Positions 17,447 through 28,134 are shown, counted from the stretch's first letter. The stretch is DNA of 64,000 bases from CAYNLK01 sp964398055 (GCA_964398055.1 CAYNLK010000015.1:1-64000); one strand, 5' to 3'. The notes: generated by a model from the sequence alone, not told the origin. Numbers and translations: made by a program.

Positions 17447-18498
17447 TTATAGTGAACTTCGGTCGCGGCGCGTAACCGGGCGGCGGCCTGCTCGGCGGTC
17501 AGGTCCCGTTGGGCTTCGGCCAGCATCTCGTACCCGACCATGAATTTTTTTACCGTGGCCGAGCGCAGCAGGGGCGGATAGAAGTGGGCGTGCAACTGCC
17601 AGTAAGAATAGTCAGGGGCCTGTCCTGCCGAAGGTGTCGAAGGACCGGTCGGCGCGCCGTGCCAGCCCATCGAGTAGGGAAAAGAAATCTCAAAGAGGTT
17701 GTCGTAGCGGGTCAGCAGCCGCTTGAGGATGGCGGCCAGGGCCGCCCGCTCGACCTGACTCAAATCCGGCAGGCGCAGCACGTGGCGGCGGGGTAATAGC
17801 AGCGTTTCAAAGGGCCACACGGCCCAGTACGGGACCACGGCCAGCCAATGGTCGTTTTCAACCACCAGCCGCTCTGACCGGGCCAGCTCGAGGTTGGCGT
17901 AATCAATCAGCAGCGGCGAGCCGTGGGCGACCAGATAGGCTCTTTGCTGCTGCTCCTCCTTGGCCGGCTCATTGGGTAAGGCGCTGCCGGCCCAGATTTG
18001 GCCGTGGGGATGAGGATTGGAACAGCCCATAATGGCACCTTTGTTCTCAAATACCTGCACCCAGCGATACTGCTGCCCCAGCTCGGTAATCTGGTTGGCC
18101 CACACCTCAATCACTTGCTGAATGTCTTCAACCGCCATCTCTGGCAAGGTCAAATCGTGGCGAGGGGAAAAGCAAATCACCCGGCAGGTACCCCGGATAC
18201 TTTCGCACCGCAAGAGCGAAAGCCCGGAGTCGCCGGCATGAGGCGTAGCGGGCAAGAGCGCCGCAAAATCGTTGGTAAAAACAAAGGTGCTGGTATAGTT
18301 AGGATTTTGGGCATCGCCGGCCCGCTTGTTGCCGGGGCAGAGGTAGCAGGTGGGGTCATAGGCCGGGCGCTGCTCCTGCGGCGGTCGCTCCACCTGGCCT
18401 TGCCAGGGCCGCTTGGTGCGGTGCGGTGAAACCAGCACCCACTCACCGGTTAGGGGGTTGTACCGTCGATGCGGATGGTCGGTGGGATTGAATTCCAT
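17434..18498 (-). CDS. galT: Galactose-1-phosphate uridylyltransferase
   Basis: 354 aa enzyme of the Leloir pathway that exchanges UMP between UDP-glucose and galactose-1-phosphate in the cytoplasm. The zinc motif CYLCPGN, the active-site motif NPHPHGQIW and the family signatures YSMGWHGAP and HAHFYPPLLRSATVKKF are all present. I use the ATG at 18498 (MEFNPTDHPHRRYNPL). The frame continues upstream only through an intergenic repeat. A loop after MGWHGAP is longer than in E. coli GalT and is encoded by a repeat-like sequence at about 17616-17648. No galK or galE is in the window. Confidence 0.95.
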   Translation of the reverse strand: MEFNPTDHPHRRYNPLTGEWVLVSPHRTKRPWQGQVERPPQEQRPAYDPTCYLCPGNKRAGDAQNPNYTSTFVFTNDFAALLPATPHAGDSGLSLLRCESIRGTCRVICFSPRHDLTLPEMAVEDIQQVIEVWANQITELGQQYRWVQVFENKGAIMGCSNPHPHGQIWAGSALPNEPAKEEQQQRAYLVAHGSPLLIDYANLELARSERLVVENDHWLAVVPYWAVWPFETLLLPRRHVLRLPDLSQVERAALAAILKRLLTRYDNLFEISFPYSMGWHGAPTGPSTPSAGQAPDYSYWQLHAHFYPPLLRSATVKKFMVGYEMLAEAQRDLTAEQAAARLRAATEVHYKELA

Positions 18499-18520
18499 GC
18501 CAGTTCTGACCTTTCTTTTG

Positions 18521-18578
18521 ATGATGCGTGATGCGTGAAACGTGAAGCGTGAAATCATCACGTTTTACGCATCACACG
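18521..18578. repeat. ATGCGTGAAACGTGAAGCGTGA inverted repeat
   Basis: Directly upstream of galT, units of GATGCGTGAAACGTGAAG are followed by the complementary CACGTTTTACGCATCAC. This repeat produces a misleading N-terminal extension of the galT reading frame. Confidence 0.65.
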
Positions 18579-18614
18579 AGTTGGATTTATCGAAAAATTG
18601 TCACTACTCATGCA

Positions 18615-18785
18615 TGTCATTTCGAGCGACAGCGAGAAATCCCTGAAGCCGTTGCCATAAAGCTTGGCGTCTGGTAAAAAGCGAGATGAGTACGCCAAGT
18701 GGCCTTGAATTTGAATCAGCCTACTCAGGGATTTCTCGGCCTGCGGCCCATTCGGCTATGCTCAGGGCAGGCACTCGAAATGACA
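18615..18785. repeat. TGTCATTTCGAG palindromic element
   Basis: A 171-base element begins with TGTCATTTCGAG and ends with its exact complement CTCGAAATGACA. Inner arms GAGAAATCCCTGA and TCAGGGATTTCTC also pair. Elements of this kind are common in bacterial intergenic regions. It fills most of the 310 bases between galT and the phosphatase gene, and I see no gene in that gap. Confidence 0.75.
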
Positions 18786-18808
18786 CGGGGCCGAGTAGCA
18801 ACGAAAAT

Positions 18809-19813
18809 TTAAATTAACAAGTCACGTTTTCGCAACGCCGCCTGCAACAGCGGTTCCATTTGGGATTGGATCTGTTCATTAGCGTACCCCACCCAGGCCA
18901 CCTCAGCCTCAACCGACAAGGGAGCGCGCAAAGGGCCGCCGGCGGGGTCGGTGACAATCACGCCCAATTCCCGGGCGATGAGTTCGGTACACAGATCATA
19001 GGGATGGGCGCAGAGACCCACCGCCCGCCCCTGCCGGGCCAGCAGCTTGTCTAGCCGCGGCCGCAGGTCGGCCACAAAGCGGTCATGGCCGGCCATCAAC
19101 TCATACAGTTGGCCGCCGCTGCAAATGTATTGGTCTTCAAAACAGTGGGCCTGGCCAAGCTGAACCGGCCCCAGCGCGCTGATGACCATTTCTTCGTCGA
19201 TAGCGGCCAACTCTTCGCGGGCGCCCGGAAAGAAGCGAGCCACCGTGGCAAAGCCGTGGGCAATCGTTCTGGCCGCGGAGGGGCGCAGCAGCAACGGGCG
19301 GGTTTCGCCGGTCAGGCGATTGTACCGCTCGGCCTGCGCCCCCTGACCACGGTAAGCCCAGAGCACATCGGCGAGATGCTGTTTGACCAGCGGGATCTCA
19401 GTCTGCACGGCCAGTTCGATATCTGGCAGGCCGGTGGCCGGGCCGCGATTGGGGGCCACACCGGTCAGAATCCAGCCGCTCCGTTTCTGGTACATCAGGC
19501 CGCGGGTGCCGTCGATGGGATCAACGATGATCCGCCAGAGGGCTTCATCGGCCGAGCGGCCGCGGGGCAGGACCACCTGCCCGCCCGGCAAGCCTTCGGC
19601 AATCAGGACCAGCGGTCCTAAATGAGTAACCTGCCGTTCAAAAAAATCGAGCAGCACCGTCTCGCTGACCCGATCGATGGCGTAGATGGTATCGCTCTCA
19701 GCCTGGTGGGCCACTTCGGCCAGCGTCTCCGGCGTGGTTTGCTCGCATGCGGCGACGACCGCGTCGCGGATAAGTTGGTGCAACTGGCGGATAGGCGCTA
19801 ACAGATGATTCAT
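18809..19813 (-). CDS. Inositol monophosphatase-family protein
   Basis: 334 aa member of the IMPase/FIG superfamily of Mg-dependent phosphatases. The metal motif DPIDGTRG is intact at about residues 96-103. The usual GEE motif is replaced by AEG, and a C-terminal DLCTELIARELG with DPAGG matches the second metal region. It is longer than a typical IMPase (about 270 aa). No ribosome binding site is visible at the ATG, which lies three bases after the stop of the broken DUF5615 gene. It could dephosphorylate a sugar phosphate, but the substrate is unknown. Confidence 0.8.
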   Translation of the reverse strand: MNHLLAPIRQLHQLIRDAVVAACEQTTPETLAEVAHQAESDTIYAIDRVSETVLLDFFERQVTHLGPLVLIAEGLPGGQVVLPRGRSADEALWRIIVDPIDGTRGLMYQKRSGWILTGVAPNRGPATGLPDIELAVQTEIPLVKQHLADVLWAYRGQGAQAERYNRLTGETRPLLLRPSAARTIAHGFATVARFFPGAREELAAIDEEMVISALGPVQLGQAHCFEDQYICSGGQLYELMAGHDRFVADLRPRLDKLLARQGRAVGLCAHPYDLCTELIARELGVIVTDPAGGPLRAPLSVEAEVAWVGYANEQIQSQMEPLLQAALRKRDLLI

Positions 19814-19816
19814 ACG

Positions 19817-20149
19817 TTACAGAAATTCAACGTGGTTTTTCATCTCCTCAGCATTCATTAGTTGATAGATGAAATGCAAACCTCGCACCATATTGCCAAT
19901 TAAAGTTCCTTGGTGGACATAAACAATTCCTGCATGCTCCACTCCTGCCGCGTGCAACCTGAGAAATTCATCGTCTTGGCTAAACAATACCCTTTCTTGC
20001 GCGGTGGCAAAAGCCAGTTAAACTTCATCGGCCGCCCCCAACAGCCCTGCTTCAACGGTAGTCAAGGTATCTATGCCACGTCGCCGCAACCCTTCTACCA
20101 CCGCTGTGGGGATATGTTCATCGGTGTAGTATTTTATTTCTTGACTCAT
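19817..20149 (-). pseudogene. DUF5615 PIN-like toxin gene with an in-frame stop
   Basis: The minus-strand frame from ATG 20149 encodes MSQEIKYYTDEHIPTAVVEG, typical of DUF5615 (PIN-like toxins), and continues to a stop at 19817. An in-frame TAA at 20020-20018 interrupts it after codon 43, between LLGAADEV and LAFATAQERVLF. The residue lost is most simply a Gln (CAA to TAA). The rest of the domain (LFSQDDEFLRLH, AGIVYVHQG) is well preserved, so the lesion looks recent. The start overlaps the stop of the DUF433 gene by ATGA, the usual coupled arrangement. A sequencing error cannot be excluded. Confidence 0.78.
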
Positions 20150-20445
20150 TGATACTTGGCGGGCAACTTGGAAGGTATTTTCTGGCGTATCTCTTCAACA
20201 AAGGCTTGACTGGCTTTGATGGCTTCATCAATCTCCTGGGGATTATCGAAGTAATAGGCTAAAGCGGCATAGATTTCGGCCAGAGTCAAGTTGTATTCAG
20301 TGGCAATTTCATCAGCGGTGTACCCCATCCATTCATGCCAGATAAGAATATTCTGCACGGTGATACGACGACCAGCCAGGCGTGGCTTGCCGCCAACTAT
20401 GCCTGGAGTAATTTGAATATAGCGATCTAAAGTCTGAACTGTCAT
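20146..20445 (-). CDS. DUF433 antitoxin-type protein
   Basis: 99 aa protein of the DUF433 family, a small winged-helix-like domain usually paired with DUF5615 and predicted to be its antitoxin. Typical features are ITPGIVGGKPRLAGRRITV and the helix segment YTADEIATEYNLTLAEIYAALA. It overlaps the downstream toxin start by four bases. The partner is broken by a stop codon, so the antitoxin may now be maintained without a function or on the way to loss. Confidence 0.88.
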   Translation of the reverse strand: MTVQTLDRYIQITPGIVGGKPRLAGRRITVQNILIWHEWMGYTADEIATEYNLTLAEIYAALAYYFDNPQEIDEAIKASQAFVEEIRQKIPSKLPAKYQ

Positions 20446-20570
20446 TTTTTATTTACCCTACATTTCAAACGTATAAACATTCTACCACAACATTGATGCG
20501 AGATAAATGGGTAGTGGTCTGCTGAACCTATAAAACTAAATTATTTTGCATCTTCTTAAGGCCGGTCAGA

Positions 20571-21956
<1,386 letters not shown>

Positions 21957-22055
21957 AGAAGTCTCCTGCGAAAACAAATTATCTTGAAGGCTTTTGAGCC
22001 ATAGGCCAGGTTACGTGGTGCGCAACGGTTCGTATTTTATCAGGAACGATGGTTT

Positions 22056-24257
22056 TTAAACTTGTTTGATGTACAACGTCCGGCTGAAGGCGACTCCCCG
22101 GCCGGCGTCGCCGGGAAAGCCGACGGTCATCAGCTCGTAGCCGCTGGCGCGCTGAACCTCGGCCTCGTGCCGGTCGAGCACCACATAAGTGGCGGCAGGG
22201 TTCAGACCTTTGAGCGGCGTGGGTGGTCTAAACCAGCCCAACTGGTGCTCATTCACGGCCATCGAAAAAACGGCCGCCCGGCCATCAGGCAAAACATATT
22301 CAATTACCGACGCGCCAAACTCCTCCAACCGCTGCAACCGATACAGATCGCCTTCTTGAATCACGTGACGGATGCGCTTGTAAAAGGCGATGTATGCAGC
22401 ATACTCGGCCAACTCCTCATCATCAAGTTCGTTCAGGTTAGCTCCAATGCCCAACGCGCCGCGCATTGCCACATCAAAACGAAGACTCAACGGGCTGATG
22501 CGGCCGGTCTGATGGTTGCGGGCGTGGGTTACCCAGGCCTCCATACAGCGAGCGGGATAAGCCAGGCTGAAACCCTCTTGAATCCGGATGCGATCAAAGG
22601 CATCGGTGTTGTCGCTGGTCCAGACCTGATCGGCGCGACCCAAGATGCCCAGGTCGATGCGCCCGCCGCCGCCGGCGCAGCTTTGAATATCCAGCTTGGG
22701 ATATTTTTGGCGCAGCCGGTCCATAACGCTGTAGACGCCCTCTACGTGTTTGCGCCAGATGGCTTTGCCCGCCACCGAACCCGGCTCGCTGGCGTAGCGG
22801 TTCATATCCCATTTGATAAAGGCAATGGGATACTGCCACAACAGGCGGTCGAGCGCCTGAAAGATATATTCTACCACTTCCGGGCGGCCAAAATCAAGGA
22901 TGAGCTGGTGGCGGGCTTCAGTCCGCGGCCGGCCGGGAAAATGGAGCACCCACTCCGGGTGTTGGCAGTAGAGATCGGAGTCCGGGTTGACCATTTCCGG
23001 TTCCACCCACAGGCCAAATTTCATGCCCAGGCGGTGAACTTCGGCAATCAAAGGGTTCAGCCCATCCGGGAAAACATCGGGGCTAACCAGCCAATCGCCC
23101 AATCCGGCCTGGTCATTCCGCCTGGCTCCAAACCAACCGTCATCCACACAAAACAACTCTACACCAATGGCCGCGGCTTTACGGGCCAGCTCGATTTGCC
23201 CGGTCACGCTCAGGTTGAAATAAGTAGCTTCCCAACTATTGTACAGCACCGGGCGAAATGGCGACTCCCGTTCCGGCCAGGGCAGCACCCGCTGGCGGGT
23301 AAAGGCGTGGATGCGCCGACTGGCCCCCCCCCAGCCATCGGCGCTGACGCCGCAGACCAGGGCCGGGGTGACGTGTCGCTCTTGGGGGGCCAGCGCCAAT
23401 TCAAAATCAAAGGGGTTGTAGCCGGCGTGGATTCGCACGTCCAGGCTGGGTAACTGCTCCACGGCAATGCGCCAGTTGCCGCTGTAAGCCAGCAAGCCAA
23501 AGTAAACAACGCCACTCTCTTCCCAGGCCTGACCGGGCCGGTTGAGCAAAAAGAAGGGATTGGCGAAATGGCTGGTGGTCAAGCTGCGGCTTTCCAGAAT
23601 ACGCAGGCCGATGGGCAGGCGTTCCCGCTGCGTGGTAAATTCTCTGGCCCAGGCCCCGTCCACACTGGTCAACTCGCTGGTACCGTTGGGCAGGTGAAGC
23701 GTGGCAAAACTGCAAACCTCGATGGTTACAGTCTCCTGGCCCAGATTTTCCAGCTCGCACCAGCGTTCGATGATGTCGTGTTCCGGGGTGAGCCGGTAAC
23801 ACAGGGTCAGGTGGAAGGGCTGCGCCGGGTCTTGCAAAAAAACGCGCAGAGTTTGGCGGGGGGCGGGGTTGGCCGGCGGCTGGCCGTGGGTGGGGGCCAG
23901 GCCGGGTTGGGCATCGCTGACAATTTCGTGGCCGGTGTAGCGCAGGCGCACATCTCGAATCGGTAGGTGCGGCGACTCGCCGGGGTTGGCCGTTTGGAAG
24001 CTAACCTTCAGCGAAACCTCGTGAAAGCTGACATCGCCAAAGGTCACCAGTTCATCCCGCCGGGTTTGCCAATCAAAACCGGAATCCGAGGTCTCATAAC
24101 CGGCCCGCCCGCTGATCAATGTTGTGTTACCGGCGCCTTCAGGACGCGGCCCCCAGGCCAGATGAACCAGGCGATTTTCTTGATCTACTTGAAAGGCATA
24201 ATAACCGGTCTTTAGCAGCAAATTGAAGGTTTTTGTTTCCGGGTTAAAGTGGATCAT
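22056..24257 (-). CDS. GH36 alpha-galactosidase
   Basis: 733 aa glycoside hydrolase of family 36 that releases terminal alpha-galactose. The N-terminal beta-supersandwich leads into the TIM barrel with ELFCVDDGWFGARR, the nucleophile motif FIKWDMNR and the acid/base region WTSDNTDAFDR. QSCAGGGGRIDLG is also present. It has no signal peptide. I start at MIHFNPETK (ATG 24257). The 39 residues upstream come from a G-rich intergenic stretch. It is part of the LacI-controlled locus with an importer upstream and a GH4 enzyme downstream. Free galactose would need galK, which is not in the window, before GalT. Confidence 0.94.
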   Translation of the reverse strand: MIHFNPETKTFNLLLKTGYYAFQVDQENRLVHLAWGPRPEGAGNTTLISGRAGYETSDSGFDWQTRRDELVTFGDVSFHEVSLKVSFQTANPGESPHLPIRDVRLRYTGHEIVSDAQPGLAPTHGQPPANPAPRQTLRVFLQDPAQPFHLTLCYRLTPEHDIIERWCELENLGQETVTIEVCSFATLHLPNGTSELTSVDGAWAREFTTQRERLPIGLRILESRSLTTSHFANPFFLLNRPGQAWEESGVVYFGLLAYSGNWRIAVEQLPSLDVRIHAGYNPFDFELALAPQERHVTPALVCGVSADGWGGASRRIHAFTRQRVLPWPERESPFRPVLYNSWEATYFNLSVTGQIELARKAAAIGVELFCVDDGWFGARRNDQAGLGDWLVSPDVFPDGLNPLIAEVHRLGMKFGLWVEPEMVNPDSDLYCQHPEWVLHFPGRPRTEARHQLILDFGRPEVVEYIFQALDRLLWQYPIAFIKWDMNRYASEPGSVAGKAIWRKHVEGVYSVMDRLRQKYPKLDIQSCAGGGGRIDLGILGRADQVWTSDNTDAFDRIRIQEGFSLAYPARCMEAWVTHARNHQTGRISPLSLRFDVAMRGALGIGANLNELDDEELAEYAAYIAFYKRIRHVIQEGDLYRLQRLEEFGASVIEYVLPDGRAAVFSMAVNEHQLGWFRPPTPLKGLNPAATYVVLDRHEAEVQRASGYELMTVGFPGDAGRGVAFSRTLYIKQV

Positions 24258-24404
24258 ACGGCCCTTTTTAGGATTTTTTGTTTTTCGTAAAAGAGGGGGT
24301 ACGCCGCCGGTCGTCTGGACGCACCCCCTTCTAAAAGGAGAAAAGATAAACGCACCCCCTCCTATCCGGCTCAAAGTAGATGAGGAACGGGTTAATCTGG
24401 AACC

Positions 24405-25799
24405 CTATTTAAACAGGGCGTTGATCTCCTCATTGGCCGCTTTCAAAGCCATGGTAGCGTCAACCTCGCCCAGGTCAATTTTTTCCATAGCCTGGGTCAT
24501 AATCGTGGTCACCTCGGAGGCATGGTCGGCCACCGGGAAGAGGAAGGTGCCATTGGGATCCAGCGCTTCTGTGGTGAAGGCGCTGACGTCAAGGCCGTTC
24601 TTTTTGTGGGCTTCCAGCGCCTTTTCTACCCCGGACTGGATGGCCGGGAAAACTACCGCGTACTCGCCGACGATATTCTCACAAGCCGGTGAGGCCAGGA
24701 ACTTGAGCCACTCCCAGGCTTCCTCCTGGTGTTTGCTGCCAACGTAGATCGAGTCGGCCAGGCCGTTGAACATGCTCTTGCGTCCCTCTGGGCCAATCGG
24801 CAGCAGGCCAAAGCCCACCTCAAAATTGGAATTCTCGACGTAATTTTTGATCATCCAGGAACCCTGAGTGGTCATCGCGCCTTTGCCGGCCTGGAACAGG
24901 GCGTCGCCGCCCAGGCTCTTAACATCGGGAAAACTCGGCGAGTAACCTTTTTTCAACCACAGGTCAGCATACCATTGAATAGTTTCGGCGAATTTGGGAT
25001 CATCGTAGTAGTATTTGGTCCCCCACAGCTCATCCTGGAACTTGAAGCCGTTGCTCACGGCCCAGTGGCTCCATTCGGTCTGGCCGTAAGCGGTGCCTGA
25101 TCCCTGCGGAATGAAGCCGTACTGTTTGACCTTGGTCTTATCGAAATCGGGACTGAGGCCATTGTTGCCGTTTTCATCGATGGTCAGCTTGGCAATAACT
25201 TCTTCAAAGGTGCCGCCGTCCTGGGGATTCCAGGTCCAGTCTTCCATCACTTTGGGATCGATGCCGGCATCTTCCAGCATCTTCTTGTTGTAGAAAACGG
25301 CGATGGTGTCCCAGTCTTTGGGCAGGCCATAGCGCTTGCCCTCGCGGGCCCACAGGTCGGCCAGCTGGCCGATATAGATGTCGGTCGGTACTTTGTCGCG
25401 CTCAACCAGGGGTTGGATATCGACGATTTGACCCTTTTGAGCAAATTCCGGATATTTGGCCAGATGGTTGGTGAAGACATCGGGGGCGTTACCGGCCACC
25501 ATCGAGGTTTGCAGGCCGCTCCAGTAATCACCCCAGCCGCTCTGCTCAAACTTAATCTTGATGTTGGGATGCTGTTTTTGAAATTCGGCGGCGCAGGCTT
25601 CATAAGGCGGCTGCTGGGCCGAATCCCACAAGGCGTAACGAATTTCGACCACTTCACCGCCGGGCGCGGCCGCCTCGCCGCCGCCGCTGCCGGAAGCAGC
25701 CGGTTGGGCCGGCGCCGCGCCGCCGCAAGCTGCTAAAATCAGGCCGGCAATGACCAGGCTGGTGATCACCAGCCACAGAGATAGTGGGTAAGTTTTCAT
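24405..25799 (-). CDS. Sugar-binding lipoprotein of the alpha-galactoside importer
   Basis: 464 aa extracellular solute-binding protein (family 1). The signal peptide ends in lipobox LAAC (Cys25), followed by a Gly/Ala/Ser-rich linker to about residue 55 and the binding domain starting at VEIRYALWDS. AAGGAG precedes the ATG at 25799. It follows the two permease genes and precedes the GH36 gene on the same strand, so the likely ligand is an alpha-galactoside such as raffinose or melibiose. This assignment rests on context only. Confidence 0.92.
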   Translation of the reverse strand: MKTYPLSLWLVITSLVIAGLILAACGGAAPAQPAASGSGGGEAAAPGGEVVEIRYALWDSAQQPPYEACAAEFQKQHPNIKIKFEQSGWGDYWSGLQTSMVAGNAPDVFTNHLAKYPEFAQKGQIVDIQPLVERDKVPTDIYIGQLADLWAREGKRYGLPKDWDTIAVFYNKKMLEDAGIDPKVMEDWTWNPQDGGTFEEVIAKLTIDENGNNGLSPDFDKTKVKQYGFIPQGSGTAYGQTEWSHWAVSNGFKFQDELWGTKYYYDDPKFAETIQWYADLWLKKGYSPSFPDVKSLGGDALFQAGKGAMTTQGSWMIKNYVENSNFEVGFGLLPIGPEGRKSMFNGLADSIYVGSKHQEEAWEWLKFLASPACENIVGEYAVVFPAIQSGVEKALEAHKKNGLDVSAFTTEALDPNGTFLFPVADHASEVTTIMTQAMEKIDLGEVDATMALKAANEEINALFK

Positions 25800-26115
25800 G
25801 ATTTCTTCTCCTTTTCTTGCTATCATAGTTTATTAATTTTGTTTGTAACTACTCAGCCAGCGCGACTTAAATCGCTTTTGCAGGGCTTTCAGCCGGAATA
25901 TCTGCCTGCGTGGACATTAGTTAGTAGGCCGTCCACGCCGATGGAGAACCGCCTTTAGCCCTGGAGGGCGGTTTGAGCCGAAGGCCCCCTATGGGCAACC
26001 GCTTAAGGCTATTTTATGGAATCACTTTCTCTTTCTATCTTCGTCTTGGCGCCTCCTTTTGTTTCCTGAATGGAGATTAGGGGATTAGGCTCAATCTCCA
26101 ATCTCCTCAATTCGA
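25800..26115. other. Intergenic hairpin cluster
   Basis: This 316-base gap within the importer operon has no gene. It holds GCGTGGAC (25908-25915) paired with GTCCACGC (25931-25938), and AACCGCC (25947-25953) paired with GGCGGTT (25967-25973). The composition resembles the hairpin element at 45063-45215, but I could not find clear terminal repeats here. Confidence 0.5.
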
Positions 26116-27033
26116 TTACTTGATCCCACTGAACTGAATAGAGTCGATAGCTTTTTTGCCGGCCAGGCCAAACAGGATCAGGGTGGGGACCATGGCGACG
26201 ATGGCTCCGGCCATTAAGCCACCCCAGTCGGGCGCGCCCTGGGGGGTCTGGCTGCGGAAAATGCCGAGGGCGACGGTTAACACCCGCACGCTCTCATCTT
26301 TGCCTACCAGGAAGGGCCAGAAATATTCATTCCACTCGGTGATGAAGGTGAGAATAGCCAGCGTGGTTAAGGGGGCAATACTGATAGGTAAAACGATGCG
26401 CCAAAAGACGCCAAATAGACTGGCTCCATCTATCTTGGCCGCTTCTTCCACCTCTCGATTGATGGTCAGGAAAAACTGGCGCAGGAAGAAAACGGCAAAA
26501 GGCGTCATCAGAAATTTAGGGGCCACAATGCCTTGAAAGGTGTCCAACCAGCCAAAATTGCGAATCAAAATAAAATTGGGAATCAGAGTAACGATGCCGG
26601 GTACCATCAGGGCGGTCAGATAGATGAAAAAGATCTTGTCGCGCAGCGGAAAATGCAGCCGGGCAAAGGCGTAGGCCGCCAGGGCGCTAAAAAAGATTTG
26701 GCCCACCACCAGCAGCGTGGTGACGATGAAGGAATTACGGATAAAGAGGAAAAAGTTGATCGATTGGCCAGCGCCGCCGGCCGCCACTGCTTGTTCGGTG
26801 CTGAGCAGGCCCAGTACCCGGGCGAAGTTGTCTGTGGTAAATTCTGCCGGCAGCAGAGAGGTGGTATCGCTGTAGAGCGAAACTTTGGTGGACAGGGCCG
26901 TGCGCAGGACCCACCAGAAGGGAAAGAGGGTTATAAAAATCAACAAAATCATCACGGCCCAGACGGCAATCCGGCCCCAACTGAGTTTTAGGCCAACAGC
27001 CCGGCGGGGCATCGTTGCGGCTTGTGTGGTCAT
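26116..27033 (-). CDS. Carbohydrate ABC transporter permease, MalG type (alpha-galactoside importer)
   Basis: 305 aa permease with six hydrophobic segments, the first at about residues 27-50. The EAA loop reads REVEEAAKIDGASLFGVFWR. A ribosome binding site AAAGGAG lies upstream. It pairs with the MalF-type protein at 27153-28079. The tail FGLAGKKAIDSIQFSGIK is close to the common GLTAGAVKG ending of these permeases. Confidence 0.92.
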   Translation of the reverse strand: MTTQAATMPRRAVGLKLSWGRIAVWAVMILLIFITLFPFWWVLRTALSTKVSLYSDTTSLLPAEFTTDNFARVLGLLSTEQAVAAGGAGQSINFFLFIRNSFIVTTLLVVGQIFFSALAAYAFARLHFPLRDKIFFIYLTALMVPGIVTLIPNFILIRNFGWLDTFQGIVAPKFLMTPFAVFFLRQFFLTINREVEEAAKIDGASLFGVFWRIVLPISIAPLTTLAILTFITEWNEYFWPFLVGKDESVRVLTVALGIFRSQTPQGAPDWGGLMAGAIVAMVPTLILFGLAGKKAIDSIQFSGIK

Positions 27034-27103
27034 TGTCAGTGCTCCTTTCAGCCCATAGAGTCAAAATTTGAGTAGTATCAATGTCAATAAGTTCCATCTC
27101 TTT

Positions 27104-27140
27104 CCATCTCGTTCCCAAAGTCAGTATTGGAACGAGATGG
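27104..27140. repeat. CTCGTTCCCAAA palindrome, copy 4
   Basis: CCATCTCGTTCCCAA is followed by TTGGAACGAGATGG with slight loss of symmetry. It lies between the two permease genes and is a diverged member of the family at 6766 and 11011. Confidence 0.7.
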
Positions 27141-27152
27141 CGGAATAATCAT

Positions 27153-28079
27153 TTATAGATCAGACTCGCCTGCCCGGAGCACGCGCATTTGCACGATGGT
27201 AACGAGGATCAGGATGAAGAAAAGCGCGATAGAGATAGTAGTGGCGTAGCCCATGTTAAAGCGATCAAAAGCAAACTCATAGATATACCATATAATCACG
27301 CGGGTGGCCTGAGCCGGGCCGCCCTTGGTGGTGATGGCAATCGTATCGAACACCTGAAATGAGCCGATGATGGTCGTAACCAGTACAAATACCAGCACGG
27401 GTCGCAGCAGTGGGAGGGTAATACTCCAGAACATCCGCCATTCCGATGCCCCGTCAATCGCCCCGGCTTCGTAGACGTCTTTGGGAATGGTTTGCAGCCC
27501 GGCAAAAACCAGCAGCGCCGTATAGCCCATATGCCGCCAGATATTGATGCCGGCCACGCTGGCTATTGCCTGGCTGGGCGCGCCTAAAAATGGCTGGCGG
27601 CCAATGCCGATAAATTCCAGAAAACTGTTCACAATCCCCAGCGTCGGGTCAAGCATCCACAGCCAGAGCAGAGCCACCACCACGTTAGAGAAGAGATAAG
27701 GCAAAATCAGCACGCCGCGCACAAAAATAGATTTGGTCAGCCGGTCCATCAGTACGGCAATGAGAATAGCCAGCACCGTTTGGAAAAAGATGTTGATGAC
27801 CACGTAGTTGAGGGTCACCCACAAGGCTTTCCAAAAAGCCACATCAGAAATTAATTTTTGATAATTGGCCAGGCCAACCGGCTCGGCCGGCGTCAGCAGG
27901 TCCCAGTCGGTAAAGCTGATAAATACGCCCCGCACGGCCGGAACTGCATAGAACAGCACAAAGCCGACCATACTGGGTAAAATAAAGAGCCAGGCAAGCC
28001 AGGTTTCCCGTTTGAACCAGGACTTAAACCAGACCGCTTTGCTCCGAGATTGAATAGCTTCTGCACTTATGGCTGCCAT
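27153..28079 (-). CDS. Carbohydrate ABC transporter permease, MalF type (alpha-galactoside importer)
   Basis: 308 aa permease with six hydrophobic segments after a basic cytoplasmic N terminus. The EAA loop is VYEAGAIDGASEWRMFWSIT. AAGGAG precedes the ATG at 28079. It is the first gene of the importer operon, and a LacI operator lies 28 bases upstream at 28107-28134. Confidence 0.92.
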   Translation of the reverse strand: MAAISAEAIQSRSKAVWFKSWFKRETWLAWLFILPSMVGFVLFYAVPAVRGVFISFTDWDLLTPAEPVGLANYQKLISDVAFWKALWVTLNYVVINIFFQTVLAILIAVLMDRLTKSIFVRGVLILPYLFSNVVVALLWLWMLDPTLGIVNSFLEFIGIGRQPFLGAPSQAIASVAGINIWRHMGYTALLVFAGLQTIPKDVYEAGAIDGASEWRMFWSITLPLLRPVLVFVLVTTIIGSFQVFDTIAITTKGGPAQATRVIIWYIYEFAFDRFNMGYATTISIALFFILILVTIVQMRVLRAGESDL

Positions 28080-28106
28080 ATCTTCCTCTCCTTGTCTAAT
28101 TGACTG

Positions 28107-28134
28107 TTGACAACGTAAACGTCAACGTTGTCAA
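28107..28134. promoter_or_regulatory. LacI operator in front of the alpha-galactoside importer operon
   Basis: A 28-base palindrome with arms TTGACAACGT and ACGTTGTCAA around the centre AAACGTCA stands 28 bases before the first permease gene. A near-identical site controls the regulator gene next to it (29182-29205). The matching pair shows which operon this LacI protein governs. Confidence 0.85.

Noticed and set aside
18499..18561. Longer N terminus of GalT
   Set aside because: The extra residues are translated from an inverted repeat. The ATG at 18498 gives the standard start of the family.
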